A DNA stretch of 64,000 nt from Providencia sp. R33 (lineage in GTDB: Bacteria; Pseudomonadota; Gammaproteobacteria; Enterobacterales; Enterobacteriaceae). Of this stretch, positions 52,942-60,944 are shown piece after piece. Positions within the stretch are counted from its first letter, which is position 1. The number at the start of each line of letters is the position of its first letter. Below the pieces are notes generated by a model, which was not told the origin of the DNA, made no database searches, and saw only the letters and a list, made by a program, of their open reading frames with translations. The DNA is taken from positions 3,162,001 to 3,226,000 of the forward strand of contig NZ_CP072453.1 in assembly GCF_019343475.1 (NCBI RefSeq). The letters are read 5' to 3'. Position numbers and translations under genes: made by a program.

Positions 52942-53559
52942 TTAGAGGTTCTCCTGCCGTGAGACAAAAATGTCGAACTCCGGCGGCATCGCATCGACAG
53001 ACGCATTGCGGCGTTTCGCACTTTCGTTTTCCAATTGGTTTTCCTCAACCAGATGGAGGGCATCGGTTGGGCAAACCTTCACACATGCAGGGCCATCTTC
53101 GCTAAAATCACATAAATCGCATTTCACGGCGATATTGCGAATACCCGCATTCCACGCTAAGAATGGGTTCATGGTCGGCAAGCTGTCTGGCACATCGAGC
53201 AGCATTTCTTTCGGCACATATTGCTCAAAGAAATCAGGCATATCGACAGGTTTACTACCCGATGGCGTAATCGCCCCAAACGGGCACACTAGGCCGCAAA
53301 GCTTACAGCCAATGCACAGGCTCTCATTCAATACGATCATGTCATTTTCATGTGTAATCGCATTCACTGGGCACACCCGCGCACACGGTGCATCGTCACA
53401 CTGACGGCACAGCATCGGGGCGGTTAGCTCTCCTACTTTCACCACACTTAGTCTCGGATGTGATTGTAATCCCTGTGCTTTATGTGTTTCTGAGCATGCA
53501 GCCATACAGGTATTACATCCGATACAGAGTTGCGGGTCGGCAATCACAAAGCGATTCAT
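52942..53559 (-). CDS. hyfA: Hydrogenase-4 ferredoxin-like subunit HyfA
   Basis: Polyferredoxin of 205 residues, the E. coli length, starting MNRFVIADPQLCIGCNTCMAACSETH. Four [4Fe-4S] motifs are seen: CIGCNTCMAAC, CRQCDDAPCARVC, CIGCKLCGLVC, and CDLCDFSEDGPACVKVC. It accepts electrons from FdhF. First gene of a nine-gene hyf operon plus the maturation fusion gene, behind a sigma-54 promoter 55 bp upstream. Confidence 0.94.
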   Translation of the reverse strand: MNRFVIADPQLCIGCNTCMAACSETHKAQGLQSHPRLSVVKVGELTAPMLCRQCDDAPCARVCPVNAITHENDMIVLNESLCIGCKLCGLVCPFGAITPSGSKPVDMPDFFEQYVPKEMLLDVPDSLPTMNPFLAWNAGIRNIAVKCDLCDFSEDGPACVKVCPTDALHLVEENQLENESAKRRNASVDAMPPEFDIFVSRQENL

Positions 53560-53613
53560 TCGCCTTACCCTCCAATCAAATTGGTCGAATTATTCATATT
53601 GATGGAGTTGTAT

Positions 53614-53632
53614 TAGCATATTTCATGCCATG
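53614..53632 (-). promoter_or_regulatory. Sigma-54 promoter of the hyf operon
   Basis: On the minus strand CATGGCATGAAATATGCTA has -24 GG and -12 GC with 10 bp between. The -24 element TGGCAT is slightly off consensus, as in fdhF. It is about 55 bp upstream of hyfA. Confidence 0.8.
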
Positions 53633-53679
53633 ATTATTTTTGTTATTTATCAATAGATTAAATAAAGACCTTGGAAGGT

Positions 53680-53696
53680 TCGACACTAATGACGAT
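53680..53696 (+). promoter_or_regulatory. Putative FhlA-binding box upstream of hyfA
   Basis: TCGACACTAATGACGAT on the plus strand, 15 of 17 identical with the fdhF box, about 60 bp upstream of the hyf -24 element. A further perfect half-site TCGACAC begins at 53723, close to the ~100-bp distance seen at fdhF and hydN. Confidence 0.68.
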
Positions 53697-54164
53697 GAAG
53701 TGAGGGCGGCAAATGGCCATTATCGACACGCATCTACATCAAAAAATATTTTCGGAGGGAATGAATTTTAGGTGAGAATTTACTGGCTGAATTATTTTTA
53801 ACGATTTCACGGTAATAAAATAAAAATAATGCGCTATTTTTACATCATTATTTTTAATTTATGCTTTATTTATTTCTTTATTTGATTCCTTTTAAATATG
53901 CATTTGATTTGCAATAAATATAAAACCTGACTTAAATTATATTGAAATTGGTTAGATTTACTTAATTTATTTGAATTAATAGCAAAGTCATCATTAATGA
54001 CCAGTCAGCAATAAATGATAATTTCAAATAAAAATAAAATCACAAAAACAAATATAACTCAATAAAATCACCTAGTTGCGATAAATAAAAAACGATAAAA
54101 ATATATTTTATTCTTATTGATAGGTAAATCTTATTTCATCAATCGATTAAACCAATGGTTATTA

Positions 54165-54178
54165 TTGATAAAAATCAA
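54165..54178 (+). promoter_or_regulatory. FNR-binding site upstream of the cytochrome c peroxidase gene
   Basis: TTGATAAAAATCAA is a perfect FNR consensus. A -10-like CATAGT is at 54204-54209, so the site would be centred near -41.5, an FNR-activated promoter. The start codon is 100 bp downstream. Confidence 0.85.
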
Positions 54179-54278
54179 GAACCATTTTGCTTTATTTACC
54201 CATCATAGTCCGGCTGTAGAATTATATTAACTAAAAATATTTAATTATATTTGACCGCAATCTTCCAAGGATAGTGTA

Positions 54279-55685
54279 ATGAAAAAACTTACTCGCATTA
54301 CGGTCGCTGTCATATTTTTGCTTTTACTCGGTTATTTTGGGTTATCGGGATATGTGTGGTACCACGATGATCAACGAAGACAAAATAATGACATTCAGAC
54401 ATCTAAAATTGCAGAAAATAATCAAGTCCTCCAATTCTTTGCCGAAAAAGGATGCGATTACTGTCACACGCCGTCAACTGACTTACCTGCTTATGCCTCA
54501 TTTCCAATTGCTAAACAACTGATGGAGTACGATATTCAGCTGGGTTATAAGTCCTTTAACCTTGAAGCTGCTCGTGCTGCGTTAATTGCTGGGGAACCGG
54601 TTCCTCAAAGCGAATTGAATAAAATTGAGTGGGTGATGCAGAACCACACCATGCCACCAACACGCTATGTCGCACTGCACTGGGCAAGTAGCGTAAGTGA
54701 CGAAGAACGCAATAAATTACTCGGTTGGATTGCGAAGCAACGCGCAGAGCATTATGCCACCGAGGACACCGCGGCGGAGCACCGCAATGAGCCAATCCAA
54801 CCAATTCCAAAATCACTGGATGTGGATGATAAGAAAGTGGCATTAGGCTTTCGCCTGTACCATGACGCTCGCTTGTCAGGGGACAGCACCATCTCTTGTG
54901 CTCACTGTCACGCACTAAACGCGGGTGGTGTTGATGGTCGTAAAACCTCTATCGGTGTTGGCGGTGCCGTTGGCCCAATCAACGCACCAACTGTGTTCAA
55001 CTCTGTGTTTAACGTCGAGCAATTCTGGGATGGTCGTGCCCCTGACTTACAAGCACAAGCGGGTGGCCCACCATTAAACCCAATCGAAATGGCGTCCAAA
55101 TCATGGGATGAAATCATTGTAAAACTGGATAAAGACCCGGTATTAAAACAGGATTTCAATGCGGTTTACCCTGAAGGGTTTACGGGCGACAGCATCACAG
55201 ATGCCATCGCGGAATTCGAAAAAACCTTAATCACCCCAGATTCACCATTCGATAATTGGTTACGTGGCGATAGCACTGCACTGACAGCGCAACAGTTGCA
55301 TGGTTACCAATTATTTAAAGAGAATAAATGTGCGACCTGCCACGGTGGCGTGATCCTCGGTGGTCGTTCTTTTGAACCGTTAGGTTTGAAGAAAGACTAT
55401 GAATTTGGTGAAGTCACTGCACAAGACATTGGCCGCATGAATGTCACCTCTGAGGAACGCGATAAACTGCGCCAGAAAGTCCCAACCCTGCGTAATGTTG
55501 AGTTAACCGCACCGTATTTCCACCGTGGTGATGTAGCAAGCTTAGATGAAGCAGTCAAACTGATGCTGCGTTATCAAGTGGGTAAAGAGTTACCACAAAA
55601 AGATGTTGACGATATTGTCGCCTTCCTGAAGAGCTTAACGGGTGTTTACACACCGTATGTCTCACAAAACGAAGCGCAACAATGA
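54279..55685 (+). CDS. ccp: Tri-haem cytochrome c peroxidase (YhjA/Ccp-like)
   Basis: Membrane-anchored periplasmic quinol peroxidase reducing H2O2. Of 468 residues (E. coli YhjA 465), residues 7-27 form an N-terminal anchor. Three haem c motifs are present: CDYCH (59-63) in the extra N-terminal domain, CAHCH (207-211) and CATCH (351-355) in the two classical peroxidase domains. GVGGAVGPINAPTVFNSVFN and QFWDGRAPDLQ are typical family segments. In E. coli it lets cells use peroxide as electron acceptor without oxygen under FNR and OxyR control; the FNR site here agrees. Single-gene unit ending in a strong terminator. Confidence 0.92.
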   Translation: MKKLTRITVAVIFLLLLGYFGLSGYVWYHDDQRRQNNDIQTSKIAENNQVLQFFAEKGCDYCHTPSTDLPAYASFPIAKQLMEYDIQLGYKSFNLEAARAALIAGEPVPQSELNKIEWVMQNHTMPPTRYVALHWASSVSDEERNKLLGWIAKQRAEHYATEDTAAEHRNEPIQPIPKSLDVDDKKVALGFRLYHDARLSGDSTISCAHCHALNAGGVDGRKTSIGVGGAVGPINAPTVFNSVFNVEQFWDGRAPDLQAQAGGPPLNPIEMASKSWDEIIVKLDKDPVLKQDFNAVYPEGFTGDSITDAIAEFEKTLITPDSPFDNWLRGDSTALTAQQLHGYQLFKENKCATCHGGVILGGRSFEPLGLKKDYEFGEVTAQDIGRMNVTSEERDKLRQKVPTLRNVELTAPYFHRGDVASLDEAVKLMLRYQVGKELPQKDVDDIVAFLKSLTGVYTPYVSQNEAQQ

Positions 55686-55705
55686 TTGATTGAATAATCG
55701 TTGCA

Positions 55706-55741
55706 TAGCACCGTTGGCCTAGGCTACGGTGCTATTTTTTT
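55706..55741 (+). terminator. Terminator after ccp
   Basis: TAGCACCGT (55706-55714) pairs with ACGGTGCTA (55726-55734) and is followed by seven T residues. It is between the convergent ccp and dmsD genes. Confidence 0.92.
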
Positions 55742-55755
55742 GGATAGACGATGTG

Positions 55756-56394
55756 TTACTCAGGCACATTCCCTTTGTAATACACCGTTTTTTGCATAAT
55801 GGGTAAAGATAATTGCTTTTGAATTCCCGCTAGTGTTTCTTGCGTTAGCATGGCGAGCCCACGGTAAAAATTGCTGTTAGCTTGCGTGGCGAAAACATCA
55901 AGAAAATGTGCTGACCATGGTAAAAGGTGCCACGCTAGCAATTCCTCAAGGTCATTGTGCCTATCTTGCTCCGCCAGCCATGCGGCTAACATCAAAATCA
56001 AACCAATATGGTCTTCTGGCTCTTTTTGCGTTGTGGCAGGTTCAATACCTTTTGAACGCATCCATTGGCGCAGCTCAACGGTGGAATCCCCAAAAATAAT
56101 ATTTTCTTTATCTAACCACACTGAGCCCCAAGGTGGTGCAGGTAAGGCATAGGGGCCGATAAATAACCGCTGCCACGCTTCATCAAGTGGCTCATTTTGT
56201 TTTGTTGAATCTGCAAATAATGCGTTAATTTCATTGAGTGATGCCAACGCAAATGGCCACTCTTCATGCCATGTTGGCTCTCGCAAAATCGCGATAAGCT
56301 CCGCGTTATTTTCACTGTCTGGAGCAAAATAAAATAAAGAACCCAAAACCCGCCCCGTTACAGCAACGTGTTCAAGAAATTGCGCATCATGCAT
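55756..56394 (-). CDS. dmsD: Tat proofreading chaperone DmsD
   Basis: TorD/NarJ-family redox-enzyme maturation chaperone, 212 residues (E. coli DmsD 204). It binds the twin-arginine leader of DmsA until the molybdenum cofactor is inserted. Family pattern includes the all-helical layout, AWQRLFIGPYALPAPPWGSVWLDKE with the conserved YxxxxxPxPPWGSV loop, and EPEDHIGLILMLAAWLAE. It follows dmsC by 63 bp on the same strand, so probably in the same operon. Confidence 0.93.
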   Translation of the reverse strand: MHDAQFLEHVAVTGRVLGSLFYFAPDSENNAELIAILREPTWHEEWPFALASLNEINALFADSTKQNEPLDEAWQRLFIGPYALPAPPWGSVWLDKENIIFGDSTVELRQWMRSKGIEPATTQKEPEDHIGLILMLAAWLAEQDRHNDLEELLAWHLLPWSAHFLDVFATQANSNFYRGLAMLTQETLAGIQKQLSLPIMQKTVYYKGNVPE

Positions 56395-56457
56395 ATTGAT
56401 TGTCTCTGCGTTTTCAACGTAGGGAAACTGGCTCCCTACGTTGAGATGTTTTACCGA

Positions 56458-57309
56458 TTAGGCGACTGCCATTCCTACTGTCATATGTAGACCATAGAAC
56501 AGCCCGCGTCCAATTAATTCACCGAACAACACTAATAATGTGCCGATGAACAAACTGATAACGGATGGCTGGTTTTGCTTCATTAGCGGTATAATCCATA
56601 ACATCAAACCAAGGCTTGTTGCCACTAAACGAACCATTTGCAGCGTACCAAAATCAGGCACTAATGCACTCGCACTTTGCACCGACGTTGCTATCAGCGC
56701 AATTTCACCACTTTGTACCAGCACAAATGCAATCGTAACCACATACGCCACGATGCTAATCAGTGCGAGTCGCCCACTGTGACACGGGAACTTGGCAATA
56801 CGTAATAACAGCGTGCCGAGTATCGGCCCCACCACAAAGGCCGTCATAAAGAAGCCAATCGTGGTGTGTGGCGTGTTCCATGTCGGGACGGTGCTTATCA
56901 TATAAACGCGAGTCATTGCCCAGACAAATAGCAGCCCCATCGCCATCGTAACCAGCAACCAAATTTTGCCGAGTCCTTCAGGCATTTTTTTCAGCGCCGC
57001 CAGCAGCCACCATAAGCCCCCTAATGCAAAAAAGAGGGAGCCAAACAGTACTTCATTACTGAGTGACGATGAAAAAACACGGTTCATTGAGTTAAACGCA
57101 CGTAGCGGCGAGCCCATATGCATCATGGAAGCCAAGAACCCTAAGCCCATCAGCACCCACAAAGCCAGCATCGCATTCACAATACGTTGCTTTTGTAGTT
57201 TATCATCCGTCGATAACCACGCGAGACCTGTGACAATCAGTGCGCCCGCAATACTTTGTCCTAATACCGTAAACAGGATCAGCGGCCATTCATGTAATCC
57301 GTTGCCCAT
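56458..57309 (-). CDS. dmsC: Anaerobic DMSO reductase membrane anchor DmsC
   Basis: Menaquinol-oxidising membrane anchor of 283 residues with eight predicted helices. It starts MGNGLHEWPLILFTVLGQSIAGALI, as in E. coli DmsC (MGSGWHEWPLMIFTVFGQC...). MHMGSPLRAFNSMNRVFSSSLSNEVLFGSLFF is also typical. Starts 1 bp after the dmsB stop. Confidence 0.94.
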   Translation of the reverse strand: MGNGLHEWPLILFTVLGQSIAGALIVTGLAWLSTDDKLQKQRIVNAMLALWVLMGLGFLASMMHMGSPLRAFNSMNRVFSSSLSNEVLFGSLFFALGGLWWLLAALKKMPEGLGKIWLLVTMAMGLLFVWAMTRVYMISTVPTWNTPHTTIGFFMTAFVVGPILGTLLLRIAKFPCHSGRLALISIVAYVVTIAFVLVQSGEIALIATSVQSASALVPDFGTLQMVRLVATSLGLMLWIIPLMKQNQPSVISLFIGTLLVLFGELIGRGLFYGLHMTVGMAVA

Positions 57310-57310
57310 C

Positions 57311-57928
57311 TTATACCTCCCTTGGGTTAGCTAAGTGGCCCGTGGTATCGTTCACTGGGCGGCTATTGGCATTCGGCTTAATGACAATATTCGGTTTGGT
57401 GTAATGCGCTTCTGGCAATGGCGCGATTTCTGCCAATGTGCCATAGGTTTTACGCAGCTCTTCGATTGGGCCAAAATCCAACGCACGCAGCGGGCAAGAT
57501 TCGGCACAAATCGGTTTTTTCCCTTCAGCCACACGCTCATAACAGCCATCACATTTTGTCATGTGCCCTTTTTCGGCATTAAACTGTGGCGCACCATATG
57601 GGCATGCCATGTGGCAGTAACGGCAACCGATACAAACACTTTCATCCACCACTACAAAGCCGTCTTCGCGCTTATGCATTGCGCCACTTGGGCACACTTT
57701 GACGCACGCAGGGTCTTCACAGTGGTTGCACGAAATTGACAAGTAATAACTAAACACATTTTGGTGCCAGACGCCGTTATCTTCTTGCCAGTCACCGCCC
57801 GTGTACTCGTAAATGCGCCTAAAATTCACTTCAGGAGATAAATTTTTGTAGTCTTTGCACGCTAATTCGCACGTTTTACACCCCGTACAACGGGCTGAAT
57901 CAATATAAAAACCATATTGTGTTGTCAT
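57311..57928 (-). CDS. dmsB: Anaerobic DMSO reductase iron-sulfur subunit DmsB
   Basis: Electron-transfer subunit with four [4Fe-4S] clusters, 205 residues, the usual length. Motifs are CTGCKTCELACKDYK, CNHCEDPACVKVCPSGA, CIGCRYCHMACPYGA and CDGCYERVAEGKKPICAESCP. Passes electrons from DmsC to DmsA. It follows dmsA by 14 bp with GGAGGGG before the ATG. Confidence 0.95.
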   Translation of the reverse strand: MTTQYGFYIDSARCTGCKTCELACKDYKNLSPEVNFRRIYEYTGGDWQEDNGVWHQNVFSYYLSISCNHCEDPACVKVCPSGAMHKREDGFVVVDESVCIGCRYCHMACPYGAPQFNAEKGHMTKCDGCYERVAEGKKPICAESCPLRALDFGPIEELRKTYGTLAEIAPLPEAHYTKPNIVIKPNANSRPVNDTTGHLANPREV

Positions 57929-57942
57929 GATTTATCCCCTCC

Positions 57943-60378
57943 CTATACCCGAGCTACTTCAACAAGATTACTGTGCTGCGGGTTGCCTTTTGCCAGCGGC
58001 GACGGGCGCTGCGTGGTCAGAACGTTAAGGCTTCCCCCATGGTCTATCTTGTTTTCATCTGGCGCATACCACGCCCCTTCCCCCATTGCGACAACACCTG
58101 GGATGATCCGCGGTGTCACTTTGGCATTGATGTGCACTTCACCACGATCATTGAAAATACGCACCATATCGCCATTTTTGATATTGCGACGCGCAGCATC
58201 AATCGGGTTGATCCACATTTCTTGTAAACACGCGGCTTTAATCACGTCGACGTTGCCATACGTAGAGTGAACACGGGATTTATAATGGAAGCCGCTCAAT
58301 TGCAGCGGGTATTGCTCGGTCAGTTTGTCCTCATGGCTTTCAAAGCCCGGGGAATACATCGGGATAGCCGAAATTAAGTCACCTTCTTCAAGGGTCCACG
58401 TTTTCGCGATATCCGCTAAGCGGTCAGAGTAAATCTCAATTTTACCCGATGGGGTATTTAGTGGGTTCGCTATTGGGTCTTCGCGGAACGCTTTGTGTGC
58501 CACGACATGCCCTTGCGGGTTCATTTTTTTGTAGATCCCTTGCTGCTGGAAAGTTTCAAAATCTGGTAACTCAGGCAGTTTTTCTCTTGAAATTTCATAC
58601 AGATGGCGCAACCATTCTTCTTGTGTACGCCCTTCGGTGAACTTATCTTCAACCCCCATACGACGGGCGATTTCTGTACACATCTCATACACAGTTTTGC
58701 TTTCAAAACGTGGTTCAATGGCTTGGCTGGCAAAAATCACGTAGCCCATGTTACTGGCGGCACCATCAAGACAAAAATCCATTTGTTCCGATGCGGTGCA
58801 ATCTGGCAGAAGAATATCCGCATATTTTGCCGATGCAGTCATGTGGTTATCAATCACCACAATCATTTCGCATTTTTTATCATCCTGAAGAATGTCATGG
58901 GTCTTATTGATATCAGAATGCTGGTTAATCAAGCTGTTACTGGCGTAGTTCCAAATAAATTTAATTGGCACGTCCAGTTTATCTTTACCACGAACACCAT
59001 CATGGGTTGCCGTCATTTCAGGGCCACGTTCAATGGCGTCCGTCCATAAAAACACCGAAATACTGGTTTTAACAGGGTTCTCAAGGGTTGGCATCCGCTC
59101 AAAGGGGATATCGTAATTACCTTCACGCGCCCCTGTATTCCCTCCGCTAATTCCCACGTTCCCCGTTAAAATCGGTAACATGGCAATCGCACGAGCAGTT
59201 TGCTCACCGTTTGAATGGCGCTGCGGCCCCCAGCCTTGGCTGATATAAGCAGGCTTCGCACTACCGATTTCTCGCGCTAGTTTGATAATTTTATCGGCAG
59301 GGATACCGGTAATTTTTGCTGCCCATTGAGGCGTTTTTTCAATGCCATCATCCCCTTGCCCTAAAATATAGGCTTTGTAATGGCTATTTTTTGGTGCATT
59401 CGCAGGGAGCGTTTTTTCGTCATATCCAACGCAATATTTGTCTAAGAATGGCTGATCAACCAAATCTTCCGTGATCAATACATGGGCAAGCCCCGCCACT
59501 AATGCGGCATCAGTACCCGGACGAATTGGGATCCACTCATCTTCACGCCCTGCGGCGGTGTCAGTATAACGAGGGTCGATAACAATCATTCGTGCATTGG
59601 AACGCTCACGTGCCTGCTCTAATTGGTAAGTGATCCCCCCGCCGCTCATCCGTGTTTCAGCTGGGTTATTTCCGAACAACACCACCAATTTAGAATTTTC
59701 GATATCAGAAACGCTGTTACCCGCGCCACTGCCGTAGGTATACGGCATTGCGCAGCTAATTTGTGCTGTGCTGTATGTACCATAATGGTTTAAATAACCA
59801 CCGGTGCAGTTCATTAAACGCGCAATTGGCGAGTTAGCAGGCGGCCATGAACGCGCAACAGTACCGCCCAAGGTACCTGTCCCGTAGTTTAAATAGACGG
59901 CTTCATTGCCGTAATCTTTAATAATACGTTTGAGATTGCCGCTAATGAGGTCGTATGCTTCTTCCCAACTAATTTGCTTAAATTTTCCCTCACCACGCGC
60001 ACCAACACGCAGCATTGGGTATTTCAATCGGTCAGGATTATACACACGGCGACGCATGGAACGACCACGCAGACAAGCTTTAACTTGGTGCTTATCACCA
60101 TACACGTCATCCCCTGTATTATCGGTTTCAACGTATTTGATTTCACCATCCACCACGTGCATACGCAGCGGACAACGGCTTCCACAGTTAACGGTACACG
60201 CACTCCAGACAATTTTTTCTTCAGGGGTTGGCATCGCTTCAGTAGCATTGGCGACATTGCTAAAAGGTAAACTTAATGCACCGCTAGCAAGCGCAAGCCC
60301 GCCCACAGTGCTGGTTTGCATTAGTTTTCGACGGCTGATCTCCGATTGGAGTAACCCATCAGATAATGCTTTATCCAT
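57943..60378 (-). CDS. dmsA: Anaerobic DMSO reductase catalytic subunit DmsA
   Basis: Bis-molybdopterin enzyme reducing DMSO and related S- and N-oxides. The twin-arginine leader SRRKLMQTS is followed by a hydrophobic stretch and likely cleavage after ANA. Cluster ligands are in CTVNCGSRCPLRMH and KACLRGRSMRRR. NYGTGTLGGT and LMNCTGGYLNHYGTYSTAQ lie in the cofactor region. The ATG at 60396 is possible, but ATG at 60378 (MDKALSDGLLQ) follows GAGG at good spacing and lines up with the E. coli start, giving 811 residues. First gene of dmsABC-dmsD. Confidence 0.95.
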   Translation of the reverse strand: MDKALSDGLLQSEISRRKLMQTSTVGGLALASGALSLPFSNVANATEAMPTPEEKIVWSACTVNCGSRCPLRMHVVDGEIKYVETDNTGDDVYGDKHQVKACLRGRSMRRRVYNPDRLKYPMLRVGARGEGKFKQISWEEAYDLISGNLKRIIKDYGNEAVYLNYGTGTLGGTVARSWPPANSPIARLMNCTGGYLNHYGTYSTAQISCAMPYTYGSGAGNSVSDIENSKLVVLFGNNPAETRMSGGGITYQLEQARERSNARMIVIDPRYTDTAAGREDEWIPIRPGTDAALVAGLAHVLITEDLVDQPFLDKYCVGYDEKTLPANAPKNSHYKAYILGQGDDGIEKTPQWAAKITGIPADKIIKLAREIGSAKPAYISQGWGPQRHSNGEQTARAIAMLPILTGNVGISGGNTGAREGNYDIPFERMPTLENPVKTSISVFLWTDAIERGPEMTATHDGVRGKDKLDVPIKFIWNYASNSLINQHSDINKTHDILQDDKKCEMIVVIDNHMTASAKYADILLPDCTASEQMDFCLDGAASNMGYVIFASQAIEPRFESKTVYEMCTEIARRMGVEDKFTEGRTQEEWLRHLYEISREKLPELPDFETFQQQGIYKKMNPQGHVVAHKAFREDPIANPLNTPSGKIEIYSDRLADIAKTWTLEEGDLISAIPMYSPGFESHEDKLTEQYPLQLSGFHYKSRVHSTYGNVDVIKAACLQEMWINPIDAARRNIKNGDMVRIFNDRGEVHINAKVTPRIIPGVVAMGEGAWYAPDENKIDHGGSLNVLTTQRPSPLAKGNPQHSNLVEVARV

Positions 60379-60396
60379 ATCTGCCTCACTTAACAT

Positions 60397-60944
60397 TGCT
60401 TCTTAAAGTTATAAAATAATTTTTTGTAATTTATTTTTGGTATTTTCACTTCTCTGATTTCAATCGTTATTTTATAGCGGGCATATAGATAGGTATTGTG
60501 CGCGATCAATTATTCCATACAAAAACAAGGGTTTTGTGTGTGCTCATAACTCACTTAAAAAAGGCAGATTTTTTATTGTTTTTCAAAATAATATAAAAGT
60601 ATGAAATCCTCATTTTGTTATTAAAGAATGACAGAAAAACTGTTCTTTCAATAAATTGAAATATCTTTTTATCATGGGTCATCATGAAAATAATTAACTA
60701 CCTTTAAATATGAAAGTAATTATTTAATATTAATTAAATCAATATTTATAGATAATCTAAATTTGAAATCATGATGAAATATGAAGTGCCTCTCGTCTTT
60801 GAAATTCTAAAGGGGCTTTGAAGTTGTTATGATAATTGATGAATGACGATGTCATTCAATGAGTAAAAAAGAAGATCATTTTCTCTTTCTCGTGGCGCGA
60901 ATAAACAGAAGATAGCGCCACTAAAAATCATTATCTATTGAATG
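60397..60944. other. Intergenic region between pdeK-like gene and dmsA
   Basis: About 550 bp, AT-rich, no supported gene. It contains the dmsA promoter; a weak FNR-like dyad (CTGATTTCAATCGT, 60454-60467) lies about 80 bp upstream of the start, seven of ten consensus positions. Downstream of the EAL gene two hairpins occur, GAATGAC/GTCATTC (60841-60857) and GTGGCGC/GCGCCAC (60892-60921), neither followed by a clear T-run. Confidence 0.55.

Larger units (their letters stand above)
53560..54278. other. Divergent hyfA-ccp control region
   Basis: About 720 bp with no supported gene. The left part holds the hyf sigma-54 promoter and FhlA-type boxes; the middle (about 53780-54120) is very AT-rich with nothing recognisable; the right part has the FNR site for the cytochrome peroxidase gene. 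Confidence 0.7.
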
